A stretch of 64,000 nt of DNA, taken from Sphingobacterium allocomposti. Its GTDB lineage: Bacteria; Bacteroidota; Bacteroidia; Sphingobacteriales; Sphingobacteriaceae. The position numbers and the translations under genes are program-made. Positions 34,778-44,297 of this stretch are shown here, piece by piece. Within the stretch, counting starts at the first letter, position 1; the number at the start of each line of letters is the position of its first letter. A model generated the notes under the pieces. It did not search any database. It was not told the origin of the DNA and saw nothing but the letters and a program-made list of their open reading frames with translations. The stretch lies in assembly GCF_008124885.1 (NCBI RefSeq), contig NZ_VNHX01000022.1, positions 21,662 to 85,661 of the forward strand, written 5' to 3'.

Positions 34778-36217
34778 TTATTTAATTTGGTAATTGAAAC
34801 CTATTCTGCCCCCCATATTATTATACAATTGGCCAAAGTCGCCCGCCAAACTTGCATTAAAAAGCCATCTGTTGTGTCGAAACGACAACCCAGCTAGAGA
34901 ATAGCATTGAAAGAGGCCTTCTCCATCTCCATAGAGCTTTTCAGCGTGCCGGGCACCGAAGTTTACCACAGGTGTCATTTTTAGCTTCATCGATAAACGA
35001 GGGGTGAACCTAAGAGAAGCCGCAAGGTTTCCTCCAATCAACCTATTATTAATAATATTCGTGTTACCTTGAATCGGCTCTGTGCCCTTCCAATCATATG
35101 GCTGAATAGGAAGGTAATTGCTCGCCTCTTTCCGATTGGTGAACAACGGCACCCCGACTACATTTCCTTCGTACTCCCATCCGGTCTTATATGCTCCATT
35201 ATCGTAATAGCTTTGGCTTTCTCGACCAAAACTTTCCATTTGCTTAGTATAGATAAACTCTAATAGAAGATTTTTTAATTTCCCATCATTTCGTTTATTT
35301 ATCCAGTGCACGCCGAATAAACGATCTATATTTCGGATGTCCAAGCCCGTACCGCTTTCAAAAGGCGTTTGATGATAGATATGGAGCTTCCATTTCTCGT
35401 GTTCATAATGCAAACCGACCTCTGCCAATCCACGCTGATCCCCCGCTCGATTCGGTCTCTTTCCATCAGGTACACTACCGTCATTGGCTTCCTTTACAAA
35501 GAGAACATCCATAAATCCGCTAAAGGATCGATCTAGATAAATTCCCTCCGACGGCCTATTGCCGCCCCACTCTCCATAATGTTGTATGCCTCCATATGGC
35601 TTCCATTTGCCTAAATTTATCCGACCGTAAAATGATTTTTCATGTAGCCACGATTCCATAAATCGGTTATTTCCAAACCAACCGTGCCCTATCATTCCTT
35701 TAAACTGTAGCTTTCCATTTGTAAATGGAATATTAATATAATCATCGATACCGATCGTCACTTTCGGAATAGGCAAAGCGTTGCTGCTTATTCCGAACGA
35801 TCCCACCGAAAGTTCAGGATCAATATCGTCCCACAGATCCCGGTGCCGTCCCCCACGAATAAACCATTCCTTATATTTCAGCTGCGCAAAACCCTCCTGA
35901 AGTACGGTTCGGCCATAGTGTTCGGCATTAAAAAGTCTTGCCCCGTAACTAAGTTTTAACAAAGACGCCGTATCACTTATAAGACGCAGCGAAGCAAGAT
36001 GATGTGCATTCTTTGCTTCTATCCACGTGAGCTGATCGAACTGCTCATTACTGCCCATTCCAAAACGATTCGCTTTCATCCACAAAGGCTGAAACCGTTC
36101 GGACGCCCCTTGAAACTCTGAGCCGAGACTAATCTCGAGGGAGTCCGTGTACCGCGTTTGTGCCTTTGTGACAAACACTGTGGCGAAGAAGATAAAGAAT
36201 AGAGATAAACGCATCAT
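34778..36217 (-). CDS. Wzi-like capsule assembly outer-membrane protein
   Basis: 479 residues. Signal peptide 1-19 (LFFIFFATVFVTKAQ). The remainder is alternating amphipathic strands typical of a beta-barrel (YKEWFIRGGRHRDLWDD, FKGMIGHGWFGNNRFM, KPYGGIQHYGEWGG), a pattern of the Wzi/capsule assembly protein family that helps anchor or order polymer at the surface. The C-terminal residues NYQIK resemble a barrel end. It lies between the glycosyltransferase at 36219 and manC, 1-2 bp after the former, so it is co-transcribed. Start at Met1 or Met2. Confidence 0.87.
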   Translation of the reverse strand: MMRLSLFFIFFATVFVTKAQTRYTDSLEISLGSEFQGASERFQPLWMKANRFGMGSNEQFDQLTWIEAKNAHHLASLRLISDTASLLKLSYGARLFNAEHYGRTVLQEGFAQLKYKEWFIRGGRHRDLWDDIDPELSVGSFGISSNALPIPKVTIGIDDYINIPFTNGKLQFKGMIGHGWFGNNRFMESWLHEKSFYGRINLGKWKPYGGIQHYGEWGGNRPSEGIYLDRSFSGFMDVLFVKEANDGSVPDGKRPNRAGDQRGLAEVGLHYEHEKWKLHIYHQTPFESGTGLDIRNIDRLFGVHWINKRNDGKLKNLLLEFIYTKQMESFGRESQSYYDNGAYKTGWEYEGNVVGVPLFTNRKEASNYLPIQPYDWKGTEPIQGNTNIINNRLIGGNLAASLRFTPRLSMKLKMTPVVNFGARHAEKLYGDGEGLFQCYSLAGLSFRHNRWLFNASLAGDFGQLYNNMGGRIGFNYQIK

Positions 36218-36218
36218 A

Positions 36219-37463
36219 TTAAGTTATTTTATTCGATAAAAAGAGCGCTTCGACATCTTGCTCAAATTTTTGAAGTATATGCTCTTTTTCTAAATACCGC
36301 TTAGCATAGTCTCGGGCATGTTGTTTAAAAACGGTCGTATCTTCAAACAAACCCCGTCTTATTCCGCGTTCCAATTCATCGTCATGTTCAGGAGCCACTA
36401 GAATGCCCATTTGAAAATCGTGCATGACATCGTATAATGTTGTTCCTTGGTCCGCCGTAACCAACGCGCACCCCCCTGCTGCCAGGATACCGGTTAACTT
36501 ACTCGGCATCACGAGATCGGCTGCAGAAGATTTTTGCAGAACCAAATGTAAGTCGGCCATGGCGAGTAATGCCGATAATTTTTCGTAGGGCTGCAATGGA
36601 AAAAAGAAAACATTCGATAATTGGTGCTGTTTCGCTAATTGTACGAGCTTGTCTTTACCTCCTCCTGAACCACAAATAACAAACTTGACCGTCTTGTCTG
36701 TTTTGAAACGACTTGCTACTTTTATAACCGCATCCAAGCCTTGCTTTTCACCTAAGTTCCCACTGTAAAGAACGATTTTATCTGCTGCCGAGAATCCCAT
36801 CTCTAAGCGTAACGATTCCTCTTTAGGCAAGGGAAAAACGACCTCGCTGTCCACCCAATTCGGAAAGAATAGCATCTTCTCCACTGCCACCCCCTTTTTT
36901 AGAATTTTATCCTGCATCCCCATTGAAATCGTAGACACACGGTTTCCTCTTAAAAGGAAAAAGCGCTCAAGACCGAACATGGCTTTCAATAAAGTTTTAT
37001 TCCGAATCATTCCTAAATCTTTCGCCGCATCCACTTGTAAGTCCTGCACATGATTAATCCATACGCTTCCTCTTAGGCTCTTGTATATCCAGGGAAAGAA
37101 TGCGAGATGGAACGGTGGCGCAATGCAAAAAACCACATCAAATTTTTTCGAAAAAATCGCCTTTATCCAGAACGGTATGGTCGACAGCAGAAAGGAAAAT
37201 TCATGTATAATACGACTCGCTGAGCTGACCTTCTTTGGCACATATAAGGGAACACGATGCACCTTGACATTATTCAAAGTCTCGGTATGCCATTTTTTTC
37301 CCTGGTAACCTTCATGAACCATCCATTCAGGGTAATATGGAAGTGCTGTCAACACGTGAACGTCATGTCCTTGCTGCGCCAGCCATTCCGCCATCTCGCC
37401 GGTATATTTACCTATTCCCGTCAGTTCCGGAGCATAATTAATGCCGTGTATCAGTATTCTCAT
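36219..37463 (-). CDS. Glycosyltransferase family 4, WcaI-like
   Basis: 414 residues from the ATG at 37461-37463 (MRILIHGINYAPELTGIGKY); a GTG 27 bases upstream, overlapping the previous stop, would add nine basic residues. The GT-B fold shows the N-terminal pattern PELTGIGKYTGEMAEWLAQQGHDV typical of WcaI-type colanic-acid transferases, and the C-terminal KIVLYSGNLGEKQGLD and VMPSKLTGILAAGGCAL donor site. The sugar cannot be told. A short hydrophobic patch (HEFSFLLSTIPFWIKAIF) suggests membrane association. Upstream is the UDP-xylose synthase gene, downstream the Wzi-like gene. Confidence 0.9.
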   Translation of the reverse strand: MRILIHGINYAPELTGIGKYTGEMAEWLAQQGHDVHVLTALPYYPEWMVHEGYQGKKWHTETLNNVKVHRVPLYVPKKVSSASRIIHEFSFLLSTIPFWIKAIFSKKFDVVFCIAPPFHLAFFPWIYKSLRGSVWINHVQDLQVDAAKDLGMIRNKTLLKAMFGLERFFLLRGNRVSTISMGMQDKILKKGVAVEKMLFFPNWVDSEVVFPLPKEESLRLEMGFSAADKIVLYSGNLGEKQGLDAVIKVASRFKTDKTVKFVICGSGGGKDKLVQLAKQHQLSNVFFFPLQPYEKLSALLAMADLHLVLQKSSAADLVMPSKLTGILAAGGCALVTADQGTTLYDVMHDFQMGILVAPEHDDELERGIRRGLFEDTTVFKQHARDYAKRYLEKEHILQKFEQDVEALFLSNKIT

Positions 37464-37486
37464 ATTCGTTGACCGCCTTCTTCGCT

Positions 37487-38425
37487 TCACAAGATTTTTT
37501 CAAAATAGGCGATTGTTTTTCCTAACCCTTCTTCCAATTGGACGGATGGCTCCCATTTAAGCTTTTCTTTTGCCAAGCAAATGTCGGGCTGTCGTTGTTT
37601 AGGGTCATCCTGCGGTAAAGGCTTGAACACGATCCTAGAAGACGAGTTCGTCAGTTCAATTACCTTTTCGGCTAGTTGCAACATCGTGAACTCATTAGGG
37701 TTGCCGATATTGATCGGACCTATAAAGTCTTTTTCTGTAGCCATCATACGGATTGCACCTTCTACCAAGTCATCTACATATTGGAAACTCCGGGTCTGTG
37801 TGCCATCCCCAAAAATAGTGACGTCTTGATTTTTCAGCGCCTGAATAATAAAATTGGATACCACCCGGCCGTCAGCAGGATGCATGTGCGGCCCATAAGT
37901 GTTGAAGATACGGACTATCTTGATGTCTACATTGTTCCGACGGTGATAATCCATAAAGAGTGTCTCGGCACAGCGTTTACCTTCGTCGTAACAAGACCGT
38001 ATCCCAATAGTGTTTACATTGCCCCAATACGATTCCGGTTGCGGATGCACATCAGGGTCGCCATAGACCTCGCTCGTAGACGCTTGTAAAATACGTGCAT
38101 TTACCCGTTTAGCCAACCCCAACATATTGATAGCCCCCATAACCGAGGTCTTTATGGTCTTAATAGGATTGTATTGATAATGGATCGGGCTCGCCGGACA
38201 GGCTAAGTTATAAATTTCGTCTACCTCTGCATAATAGGGTTCAATGACATCATGCCGTACGATCTCAAAATATGGGTTATCTAAAAGATGGATGATATTT
38301 TGCTTATTCCCGGTGAAATAATTGTCGACGCTGATCACTTCGTGTCCATCGTTGAGCAATCGCTCGCATAGATGGGATCCAATAAAACCTGCCCCTCCTG
38401 TTACCAATATACGTTTACGATTCAT
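37487..38425 (-). CDS. uxs: UDP-glucuronate decarboxylase (UDP-xylose synthase)
   Basis: 312 residues. Extended short-chain dehydrogenase with [12 protein letters not shown] (9-20), the [16 protein letters not shown] signature of UXS enzymes (75-90), STSEVYGDP (117-124), catalytic Y146 and K150 (SCYDEGKR). It converts UDP-glucuronate to UDP-xylose and CO2. With the UDP-glucose dehydrogenase at 31394 it completes the route from UDP-glucose to UDP-xylose, so the exported polymer probably contains xylose or a xylose-derived sugar (inference). Confidence 0.95.
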   Translation of the reverse strand: MNRKRILVTGGAGFIGSHLCERLLNDGHEVISVDNYFTGNKQNIIHLLDNPYFEIVRHDVIEPYYAEVDEIYNLACPASPIHYQYNPIKTIKTSVMGAINMLGLAKRVNARILQASTSEVYGDPDVHPQPESYWGNVNTIGIRSCYDEGKRCAETLFMDYHRRNNVDIKIVRIFNTYGPHMHPADGRVVSNFIIQALKNQDVTIFGDGTQTRSFQYVDDLVEGAIRMMATEKDFIGPINIGNPNEFTMLQLAEKVIELTNSSSRIVFKPLPQDDPKQRQPDICLAKEKLKWEPSVQLEEGLGKTIAYFEKIL

Positions 38426-38441
38426 AAAAAAATAGATAAGA

Positions 38442-39281
38442 TTAAAGTTTGTTTTGTGTTAGTTCGTAAATTTTAGCCTTAATATTAAAGAAGTATTGCA
38501 TCTTGTAAACACTAAATATATAACCGATCTTTCCGTCCAAGAACCCTGCGTATAGGAAGTAATTCGTTAGAAAATATAGAAAACCAAAACCCCAGGTATC
38601 CAGCAGGCTATATTTTATTTTCTGCTTCCAATTCAATTTGGCCCACGCCGCCTTGTCTTGTTTTAATTTTAAGTACCGGTTCGCCTCCCAAGAGGAGTAA
38701 TCATTGTGTTTGCCGATATAATGCGCTAGGTTTTTAAAATCGAGGTGTGTCACCGGAGACTTAATTTCGCCTACCTGCCCGTCGATAATCGGATGTTCAT
38801 GGACTTCCATATCTAGATGGGACCAAGCTTTTTCGTCTATAAACTCATATTCGCCCGTCCCTACGCGAAACAGCGGAAGCTTTTTGAACTTAATACCATG
38901 CTTCATACTCTTACCCATAAAATGGTTATTGTAGGCCAACCAATAACCATTATAACTGACATCTTGTATGCGTTCTCGAACCTCATTTTTGAAATCGTCG
39001 GTCACAAACTCATCCGCATCCAGAAACAACACCCATTCATTGCGTAAGGGAACATTGCGTAGTAGCCAGTTTCTCTTTTTAGGAAATTGGCCATTCCAAT
39101 TGAAGTTTACTAACTGGTAACCGAATTCCGCTACAATTTGGGGTGTACGGTCTGTACTGTTGGAGTCGATTATGATGACTTCATCAAAATCTTCCAATAG
39201 CTCCAAGCACTTCGGGAGATTTTTTTCTTCGTTTTTAACCGGCACGACTACCGTTAAGGGAATCTTGTTGGATGTATTCAT
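38442..39281 (-). CDS. Glycosyltransferase family 2, WaaE/KdtX-like
   Basis: 279 residues. GT-A fold: [33 protein letters not shown], then the DxD-type LFLDADEFV (about 87-95) and the long [22 protein letters not shown] segment near 180-200 of the WaaE-like branch. Hydrophobic patch near the C-terminus ([17 protein letters not shown]). Family 2 enzymes transfer a nucleotide-sugar residue to the growing lipid-linked repeat unit on the cytoplasmic face. Its start overlaps the stop of the acetyltransferase gene by 4 bp. Confidence 0.9.
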   Translation of the reverse strand: MNTSNKIPLTVVVPVKNEEKNLPKCLELLEDFDEVIIIDSNSTDRTPQIVAEFGYQLVNFNWNGQFPKKRNWLLRNVPLRNEWVLFLDADEFVTDDFKNEVRERIQDVSYNGYWLAYNNHFMGKSMKHGIKFKKLPLFRVGTGEYEFIDEKAWSHLDMEVHEHPIIDGQVGEIKSPVTHLDFKNLAHYIGKHNDYSSWEANRYLKLKQDKAAWAKLNWKQKIKYSLLDTWGFGFLYFLTNYFLYAGFLDGKIGYIFSVYKMQYFFNIKAKIYELTQNKL

Positions 39282-39847
39282 AGGTTAATGTTCCTTATTG
39301 CTCGTTTTTTGATAAGTTTTGCGGGATTGCCTCCGATCACCGTCCATGGTGTGACATCCTTAAATACTGCGGCCCTTGCACCAACTACTGCGCCCTCGCC
39401 AACCGTTACGCCAGACATAATAAATGTTTCGGCGGCTATCCAAGCAAAATCCTGAAGGTATATCGCCCCTATCACTAAAGGCGTATTGAGCGAATCTATT
39501 TGATGGGTTGCACTGCAAAGGTAGGTCCGCTGTGATACAAGCACTTTACGTCCGATCACCGTCTTTCCCAAATGTAGTTTTACTTCTGGACCTAGTGTAG
39601 ACTGTTCCCCCATTTCCAAATTCCATGGCGATGGAATATAGACTGACGCGTAGACATTACAGGTCTTGTGGAGTTTGGCTCCGAAAAAACGTAAAACTGC
39701 GATCCGCCATGCCCGGAAGAACGGCAAGGAAAAAGGTTTGAAGAGCACGTACGACATTATTTGCCACACTAAACGTCTTAGCTTGTCCGATTTGGGGATG
39801 GTGTCAATGTACTTGGGAATTTCTTTCTGCCTCATAATAAAACTCAT
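39278..39847 (-). CDS. WcaF-like sugar O-acetyltransferase
   Basis: 189 residues. Left-handed beta-helix with hexapeptide repeats (NVYASVYIPSPWNLEMGE, LGPEVKLHLGKTVIGRKVLVSQ, IAAETFIMSGVTVGEGAVVGARA), ending in VIGGNPAKLIKKR as in WcaF and other colanic-acid-type acetyltransferases. It acetylates a sugar of the repeat unit with acetyl-CoA. Overlaps its neighbours by 4 bp on each side (39278-39281 and 39844-39847), a tightly packed operon segment. Confidence 0.92.
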   Translation of the reverse strand: MSFIMRQKEIPKYIDTIPKSDKLRRLVWQIMSYVLFKPFSLPFFRAWRIAVLRFFGAKLHKTCNVYASVYIPSPWNLEMGEQSTLGPEVKLHLGKTVIGRKVLVSQRTYLCSATHQIDSLNTPLVIGAIYLQDFAWIAAETFIMSGVTVGEGAVVGARAAVFKDVTPWTVIGGNPAKLIKKRAIRNINL

Positions 39848-40821
39848 GTAATGATTTTAGTAAGCCTTGTTAATCGAAGAAAATATGCCAAGGTCAGACA
39901 TATTATAATAATAATCGTTGTTGATAAAAATGGATAGACTATACTTGGGATTAGAGAACAATTTAAATCATTGTGCCTAATTATTTTATCCGACAATAGT
40001 ATTGCTAACGGATTAGCAACAAAAATGGTCATTGTGTTTTTTCCTACTACTGCTATTACCTTTTGCAAGAATGTAGGGCGTATTTCAAAAGTGGCAGATT
40101 TTGTAAAATAAATACTTATTAATAAAGAAGATAACAACAATGAAAATAAAATATATGGCGACCCCGCGTAAGAACCTTTAATGTAGAATTCTATTGGCAC
40201 CAAAAATAAGAGCAATACCCATATTACGTTTACGGGCTTTATGCTATCTCTAGCCAAACCAATACCGATAAAAGCATAGAGAATCCAAAAAACAAATGGT
40301 CGATCACCTAGTTTTGATAGAATAGGGAGGTCATAGTAAACAGCGTATAAAAGATAAAGAAATATCGATAACCCTAAAATAATTAGCCGGAAAACCTTAT
40401 GAGTGTATAAATATCTGATCAATGGGTAAATAAACAATAATTGAAAAAGAATAACAAAAAAATATTGCCCAGCCCATCCATATCCTGAAAAGTGGGTAGT
40501 AACGATCTTTATTAATGTGAGATTACTAAAATCGGCTAATATTATGAAATATAATATTGACCAGATAAAATATACCCTAAAAAGATTGACAAACCTCTTT
40601 TTTAAATAGGAAAATTCATTTGTCTTATTCTTGTTAAGTAAACCTTTTTCGAGAAACATGGTCCATATTATTATAAAGCAGGGAACAGCAAATCGAAATA
40701 ATTGCCTCATGATTTCTGTCATATCGAATTCACATCCCAAAAGATGCCCCCCATGAATAAAAACGACTCCGAAAATAGAAATGGATTTTAAAACGTCTAT
40801 ATTTAAATTCCTGTCCCTCAT
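39844..40821 (-). CDS. Acyltransferase family 3 membrane protein
   Basis: 325 residues from the ATG at 40819-40821 (MRDRNLNIDVLKSISIFGVV); an ATG seven codons upstream would overlap the previous gene by 20 bp. About ten membrane helices. The N-terminal RNLNIDVLKSISI and FIHGGH (His near residue 26) are marks of the acyltransferase-3 fold, which moves acetyl or other acyl groups onto polysaccharide sugars from the cytoplasmic side. Strikingly A/T-rich compared with the export genes, like the flippase and GT genes of the 40-50 kb part, which suggests the variable core of the cluster was acquired separately. Confidence 0.87.
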   Translation of the reverse strand: MRDRNLNIDVLKSISIFGVVFIHGGHLLGCEFDMTEIMRQLFRFAVPCFIIIWTMFLEKGLLNKNKTNEFSYLKKRFVNLFRVYFIWSILYFIILADFSNLTLIKIVTTHFSGYGWAGQYFFVILFQLLFIYPLIRYLYTHKVFRLIILGLSIFLYLLYAVYYDLPILSKLGDRPFVFWILYAFIGIGLARDSIKPVNVIWVLLLFLVPIEFYIKGSYAGSPYILFSLLLSSLLISIYFTKSATFEIRPTFLQKVIAVVGKNTMTIFVANPLAILLSDKIIRHNDLNCSLIPSIVYPFLSTTIIIIICLTLAYFLRLTRLTKIIT

Positions 40822-40822
40822 A

Positions 40823-41986
40823 TTATTTTTCCAATATTTCAATCAGCTTATTAGCGGCTTCTTTTATCGTGAAGTGCTGGTGATAGACCTGATAGGCCTT
40901 AATGCCCATTTCCTTTTTCTCAGAACTGTGCATTGTACAGAAATCATCCAATAATTGATAAACCCCTTCTTCTGTGTCAGGTGTAACCAATCCTGCTTTG
41001 CCTGCTTCGATCTCCCGCCAAATATTCACCTGATCAGATATCAAGACAGGTTTGCCACAGGCCAACGCCTCTACGACAGCGATCCCAAAATTCTCTTGAT
41101 GGCTTGGTAGTATAAAAGCTTCGCAGCCATAAAGTGCCCCCCACTTAGCATCGCCTTGCAGCATGCCTGTAAAATGAATTTTAGGTTTACTTTCTGCTAA
41201 TTCTATCATCTGCCTTGCATAATCACTATCTTTTGGACCGGCTATGACCAAATCGGGCACACTACTGTATTGCAAGCATAGTTTTTTATAAGCATGAATA
41301 AGAAGGTCAACCCCTTTTTTGGGATGGATACGGCTAAGGAATAACCAATAAGGCTTATCCGTCAATGCAGGTGGCGTCGACTTCTCTGTATCGGCTGGCG
41401 GAGCTTGTATACCATAGCCCACATTGAGTTCTTGCTTCGGCTTATACCCCTTGAAAGTTTCTCTTGCCAGAAGCAATTCTTGTTGGCAGGTAAAGAGTAA
41501 GCCATCGGCCTGGTTGACCGTCTTCTTTTCAATCAACCGCCAATAGATTTCATTGCGCAATGCTTTTAATCTACGGGATTTATCTCGCTGAAACCAAGGG
41601 TCTAACATACCGTGTGGCATGATATATACCTTTGGGACAGCTAACCCTTGTCCTTTCCGTTGTTGCACCACTTTAGTAACCGCATGACTAGTGAAAGACC
41701 ATAATCCGTGAATAATAAGGACATCGTACTGTACAATATGTTGCTTTAACCAAGGGATAAGTTGTGGATGATAATGCAAAGGTCCCCGTCCTGCACCAAG
41801 AGCATGTATAATGAAATTATCCTGCCCAAGAAAAGGCGCATCGGGACTGTCTAGACAGACTACTTCGTTTTCCCAACCCAAAGCTCTTAACGCCGGAATG
41901 GAATAACGAATCCCCTGACTAGGGCCGCCTCCTTGCGGATTCATACTGGATATGACGCGGAGGACGGTTACAGCGTTTCTATCCAT
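40823..41986 (-). CDS. Glycosyltransferase family 4
   Basis: 387 residues. GT-B: N-terminal VLRVISSMNPQGGGPSQGIRY (acceptor domain), PYWLFLSRIHPKKGVDLLIHAYKKL hinge region and C-terminal ENFGIAVVEALACGKPVLIS, the donor-binding EX7E-type motif. The linkage and sugar are not readable. Start overlaps the stop of the preceding gene by 8 bp. Confidence 0.92.
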   Translation of the reverse strand: MDRNAVTVLRVISSMNPQGGGPSQGIRYSIPALRALGWENEVVCLDSPDAPFLGQDNFIIHALGAGRGPLHYHPQLIPWLKQHIVQYDVLIIHGLWSFTSHAVTKVVQQRKGQGLAVPKVYIMPHGMLDPWFQRDKSRRLKALRNEIYWRLIEKKTVNQADGLLFTCQQELLLARETFKGYKPKQELNVGYGIQAPPADTEKSTPPALTDKPYWLFLSRIHPKKGVDLLIHAYKKLCLQYSSVPDLVIAGPKDSDYARQMIELAESKPKIHFTGMLQGDAKWGALYGCEAFILPSHQENFGIAVVEALACGKPVLISDQVNIWREIEAGKAGLVTPDTEEGVYQLLDDFCTMHSSEKKEMGIKAYQVYHQHFTIKEAANKLIEILEK

Positions 41987-42971
41987 TATTCATTACCTCC
42001 TTATAAATTTCAAGATACTGCTTTGCGATTTCCTTTACGCGGAATCGCTCTATATTTTTGAGTCCCATTCGAATTAGCCCCTCTCTATACGCCTCATCTT
42101 TAATAATCTTTTCGAACCCCATACGTATGGAATTTACATCGGTCGGATCTACATACTGTACCGCGTTTCCCGAGATTTCTGTAAGCGGCTTAATCCGCGA
42201 AGTCAGAACAACCCGACCCGTTGCTTGCCCTTCAATAATCGGCATACCAAAACCCTCATATAGAGACGGAAAGCTAACAATATCACAGTCGATATATTCC
42301 TGGCGCACTTCTTCATCACTCAAATTATATACATTAGAAAATTCTATTTTTGCCTTATGTAAGTAGGTCTTCATATCTTCGTCTATCTTTCCTAAAATAC
42401 GTAGGTGACAAGGAGTGTCTTTCAGCGCCGTGATAGTGCGCTTTAAGTTTTTATTCCAGCCCGTACCCACATGTAGTATGACTGGCTTAGACAAACGAAA
42501 AGCTTTCTGAGCGTATTGATATCTTATGTTAAGGGGATTGTGGATTACAGTTATTTTGTCTGTTTTTATATGTCGGAGCACGTTCTCCTTCGTATGTGCG
42601 GATATACAGGTTACCTTATCTGCTATTTTAATAGGTAGATACAGCCAAAATAACCATTTATAGAGTCGTTTAACCGGATTTCGTACATTGTCTATAAACA
42701 CCAAATCGTGAATCGTCAGTATCGTTTTTTGCTTTATTAAACCCAATAATATTTCATGTACATGCCCCGAAATATGATTAATTCCCTTTTTATTGCGATG
42801 CTTATAAGCATAGACGCTGTTTCGGACGACATCCCAAGGCATAGACCGAGAGGATGGCATATGAGTTTTATCCACCGTAGCGCGCTTTTCCATTTCCGTC
42901 ATTAATGTTCCAAATACATGTTGTATAGAAAATCCGACGCTTTTATGCCGAAAGAAATATTTAATCTCCAT
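41979..42971 (-). CDS. Glycosyltransferase family 4 (short form)
   Basis: 330 residues. GT-B fold with HISGHVHEILLGLIKQKTIL and LTIHDLVFIDN in the N-terminal half, KPVILHVGTGWNKNLKRTI at the hinge and SLYEGFGMPIIEGQATGR at the donor site. At 330 residues it is shorter than the 370-400 typical of the family, with a reduced first domain. Overlaps the polymerase gene by 11 bp at its start. Sugar unknown. Confidence 0.9.
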   Translation of the reverse strand: MEIKYFFRHKSVGFSIQHVFGTLMTEMEKRATVDKTHMPSSRSMPWDVVRNSVYAYKHRNKKGINHISGHVHEILLGLIKQKTILTIHDLVFIDNVRNPVKRLYKWLFWLYLPIKIADKVTCISAHTKENVLRHIKTDKITVIHNPLNIRYQYAQKAFRLSKPVILHVGTGWNKNLKRTITALKDTPCHLRILGKIDEDMKTYLHKAKIEFSNVYNLSDEEVRQEYIDCDIVSFPSLYEGFGMPIIEGQATGRVVLTSRIKPLTEISGNAVQYVDPTDVNSIRMGFEKIIKDEAYREGLIRMGLKNIERFRVKEIAKQYLEIYKEVMNNG

Positions 42972-44292
42972 ACTGCAACTTCCTTTTTTTGTGTGATCGT
43001 AAACTTGCCAAAGCCAAGCCCGACAACAGCACCATAAAGCCTAAATTTGTAGGCATACCTATTTGTCCTTGGGGTAGCGTTAGAAGCACCCCCGCAGTTA
43101 GCATCCAGGGTAGCATATCTTTTTGTTGGCGCAACCGACGCAAGGTATTGAAGGCAATCCATCCAGATAAATATAGTCTCAAACCGATTAGCACCCATCC
43201 TAATAACAGACCCGATTCACTAGTCATCCGTACCCATTCTTCTTCTCCATTAAAAAAGGAAAAAAGACCATCCGATCCTCCCGCTAGATTAGCACCAACG
43301 TTAGTGCCTAAACCCAGCCCGTATCCAAAAAAAGGAGCGTCTGCATTAACCAATCCTCTAATGAAACTACCGAAATAACGGCTTCCAACTACACCTTCGA
43401 TGCCACCTTCCGTTTCATTGGCCGATTCAAAACGTTCTTCGAAAGCTGTCAAGCTATCACCCGCAATCCCCATCCACATGATGACTCCTATTGAAAGTAT
43501 AGCTATGGGCAGAGTTTTTAACAACCTTATGCGAACGTAACTCACAGGGTGCAAAAGAACGCCGACAAACATAAAGGCGATGACTACTATAGTTTGGAAT
43601 AGGTGACTTCGCGATATAGAATAGGGAATAGTCAATGCATAGCAAGCCAGCATGGCATATAATAGCGATGGTCTTATCTGAGCTTCCTTTGGTAAAAAAC
43701 GGTTGTTAACAAGATAATAAAACAGAAATACTGCTACTATAAGCTGGTACATAACGTAGCCTGCTGTAAAAGAAAAAGTCCCAGAGGGCCGCATATATCC
43801 CATCGCACCAGAAAAACCTGCACCTTCCATGTCGCCTCCTACGCCCCGATTTATCCATGCGGCCTGAGGCGAATAAAACTGTGCAATAATTAGTAGTGTC
43901 ATCGGTATAGAAAGATATAGCATGAAACGCCCCATTTGGAGAATATCTCCGCGATTAAGTATCTTGGCAATGACAAATATAAAAGGAATATGCAGCAGGT
44001 AAATACGCCAACCGTATATAGCAGTTAAAAGATTTTGATGGCCAAGAGTAATACTAAGAACAAAAGAAAGCGTGGATACAATTATCAAGGTCAACACATA
44101 CGGCACTTTTATCAATCCCTTATTGAAAGCGATGACTGTAATTACGATTACGATCGGCTCGCGGACCAAAAGTAACGGTGTTGCCAGCACTGGTATAAGC
44201 CACTTGCGCAAAGCGCCTTCGAACAGGAGAAGAATAAAATAGATCCAAATGGATTTCTTGTACCAGCCTAGTGTATCTTCCGTCTTTGCCAT
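42961..44292 (-). CDS. Polysaccharide polymerase (Wzy-like) membrane protein
   Basis: 443 residues from ATG 44290-44292 (MAKTEDTLGWYKKSIW); an ATG 19 codons upstream would overlap the preceding gene by 52 bp. About twelve membrane helices, with one long periplasmic loop near residues 280-355 (MGIAGDSLTAFEERFESANE to FNGEEEWVRMTSESG), the usual Wzy arrangement. O-antigen-polymerase/ligase family proteins have little sequence conservation, so the call rests on topology and position in the cluster. It would link lipid-bound repeat units on the outer face of the inner membrane. Confidence 0.82.
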   Translation of the reverse strand: MAKTEDTLGWYKKSIWIYFILLLFEGALRKWLIPVLATPLLLVREPIVIVITVIAFNKGLIKVPYVLTLIIVSTLSFVLSITLGHQNLLTAIYGWRIYLLHIPFIFVIAKILNRGDILQMGRFMLYLSIPMTLLIIAQFYSPQAAWINRGVGGDMEGAGFSGAMGYMRPSGTFSFTAGYVMYQLIVAVFLFYYLVNNRFLPKEAQIRPSLLYAMLACYALTIPYSISRSHLFQTIVVIAFMFVGVLLHPVSYVRIRLLKTLPIAILSIGVIMWMGIAGDSLTAFEERFESANETEGGIEGVVGSRYFGSFIRGLVNADAPFFGYGLGLGTNVGANLAGGSDGLFSFFNGEEEWVRMTSESGLLLGWVLIGLRLYLSGWIAFNTLRRLRQQKDMLPWMLTAGVLLTLPQGQIGMPTNLGFMVLLSGLALASLRSHKKRKLQYGD

Positions 44293-44297
44293 TTCTA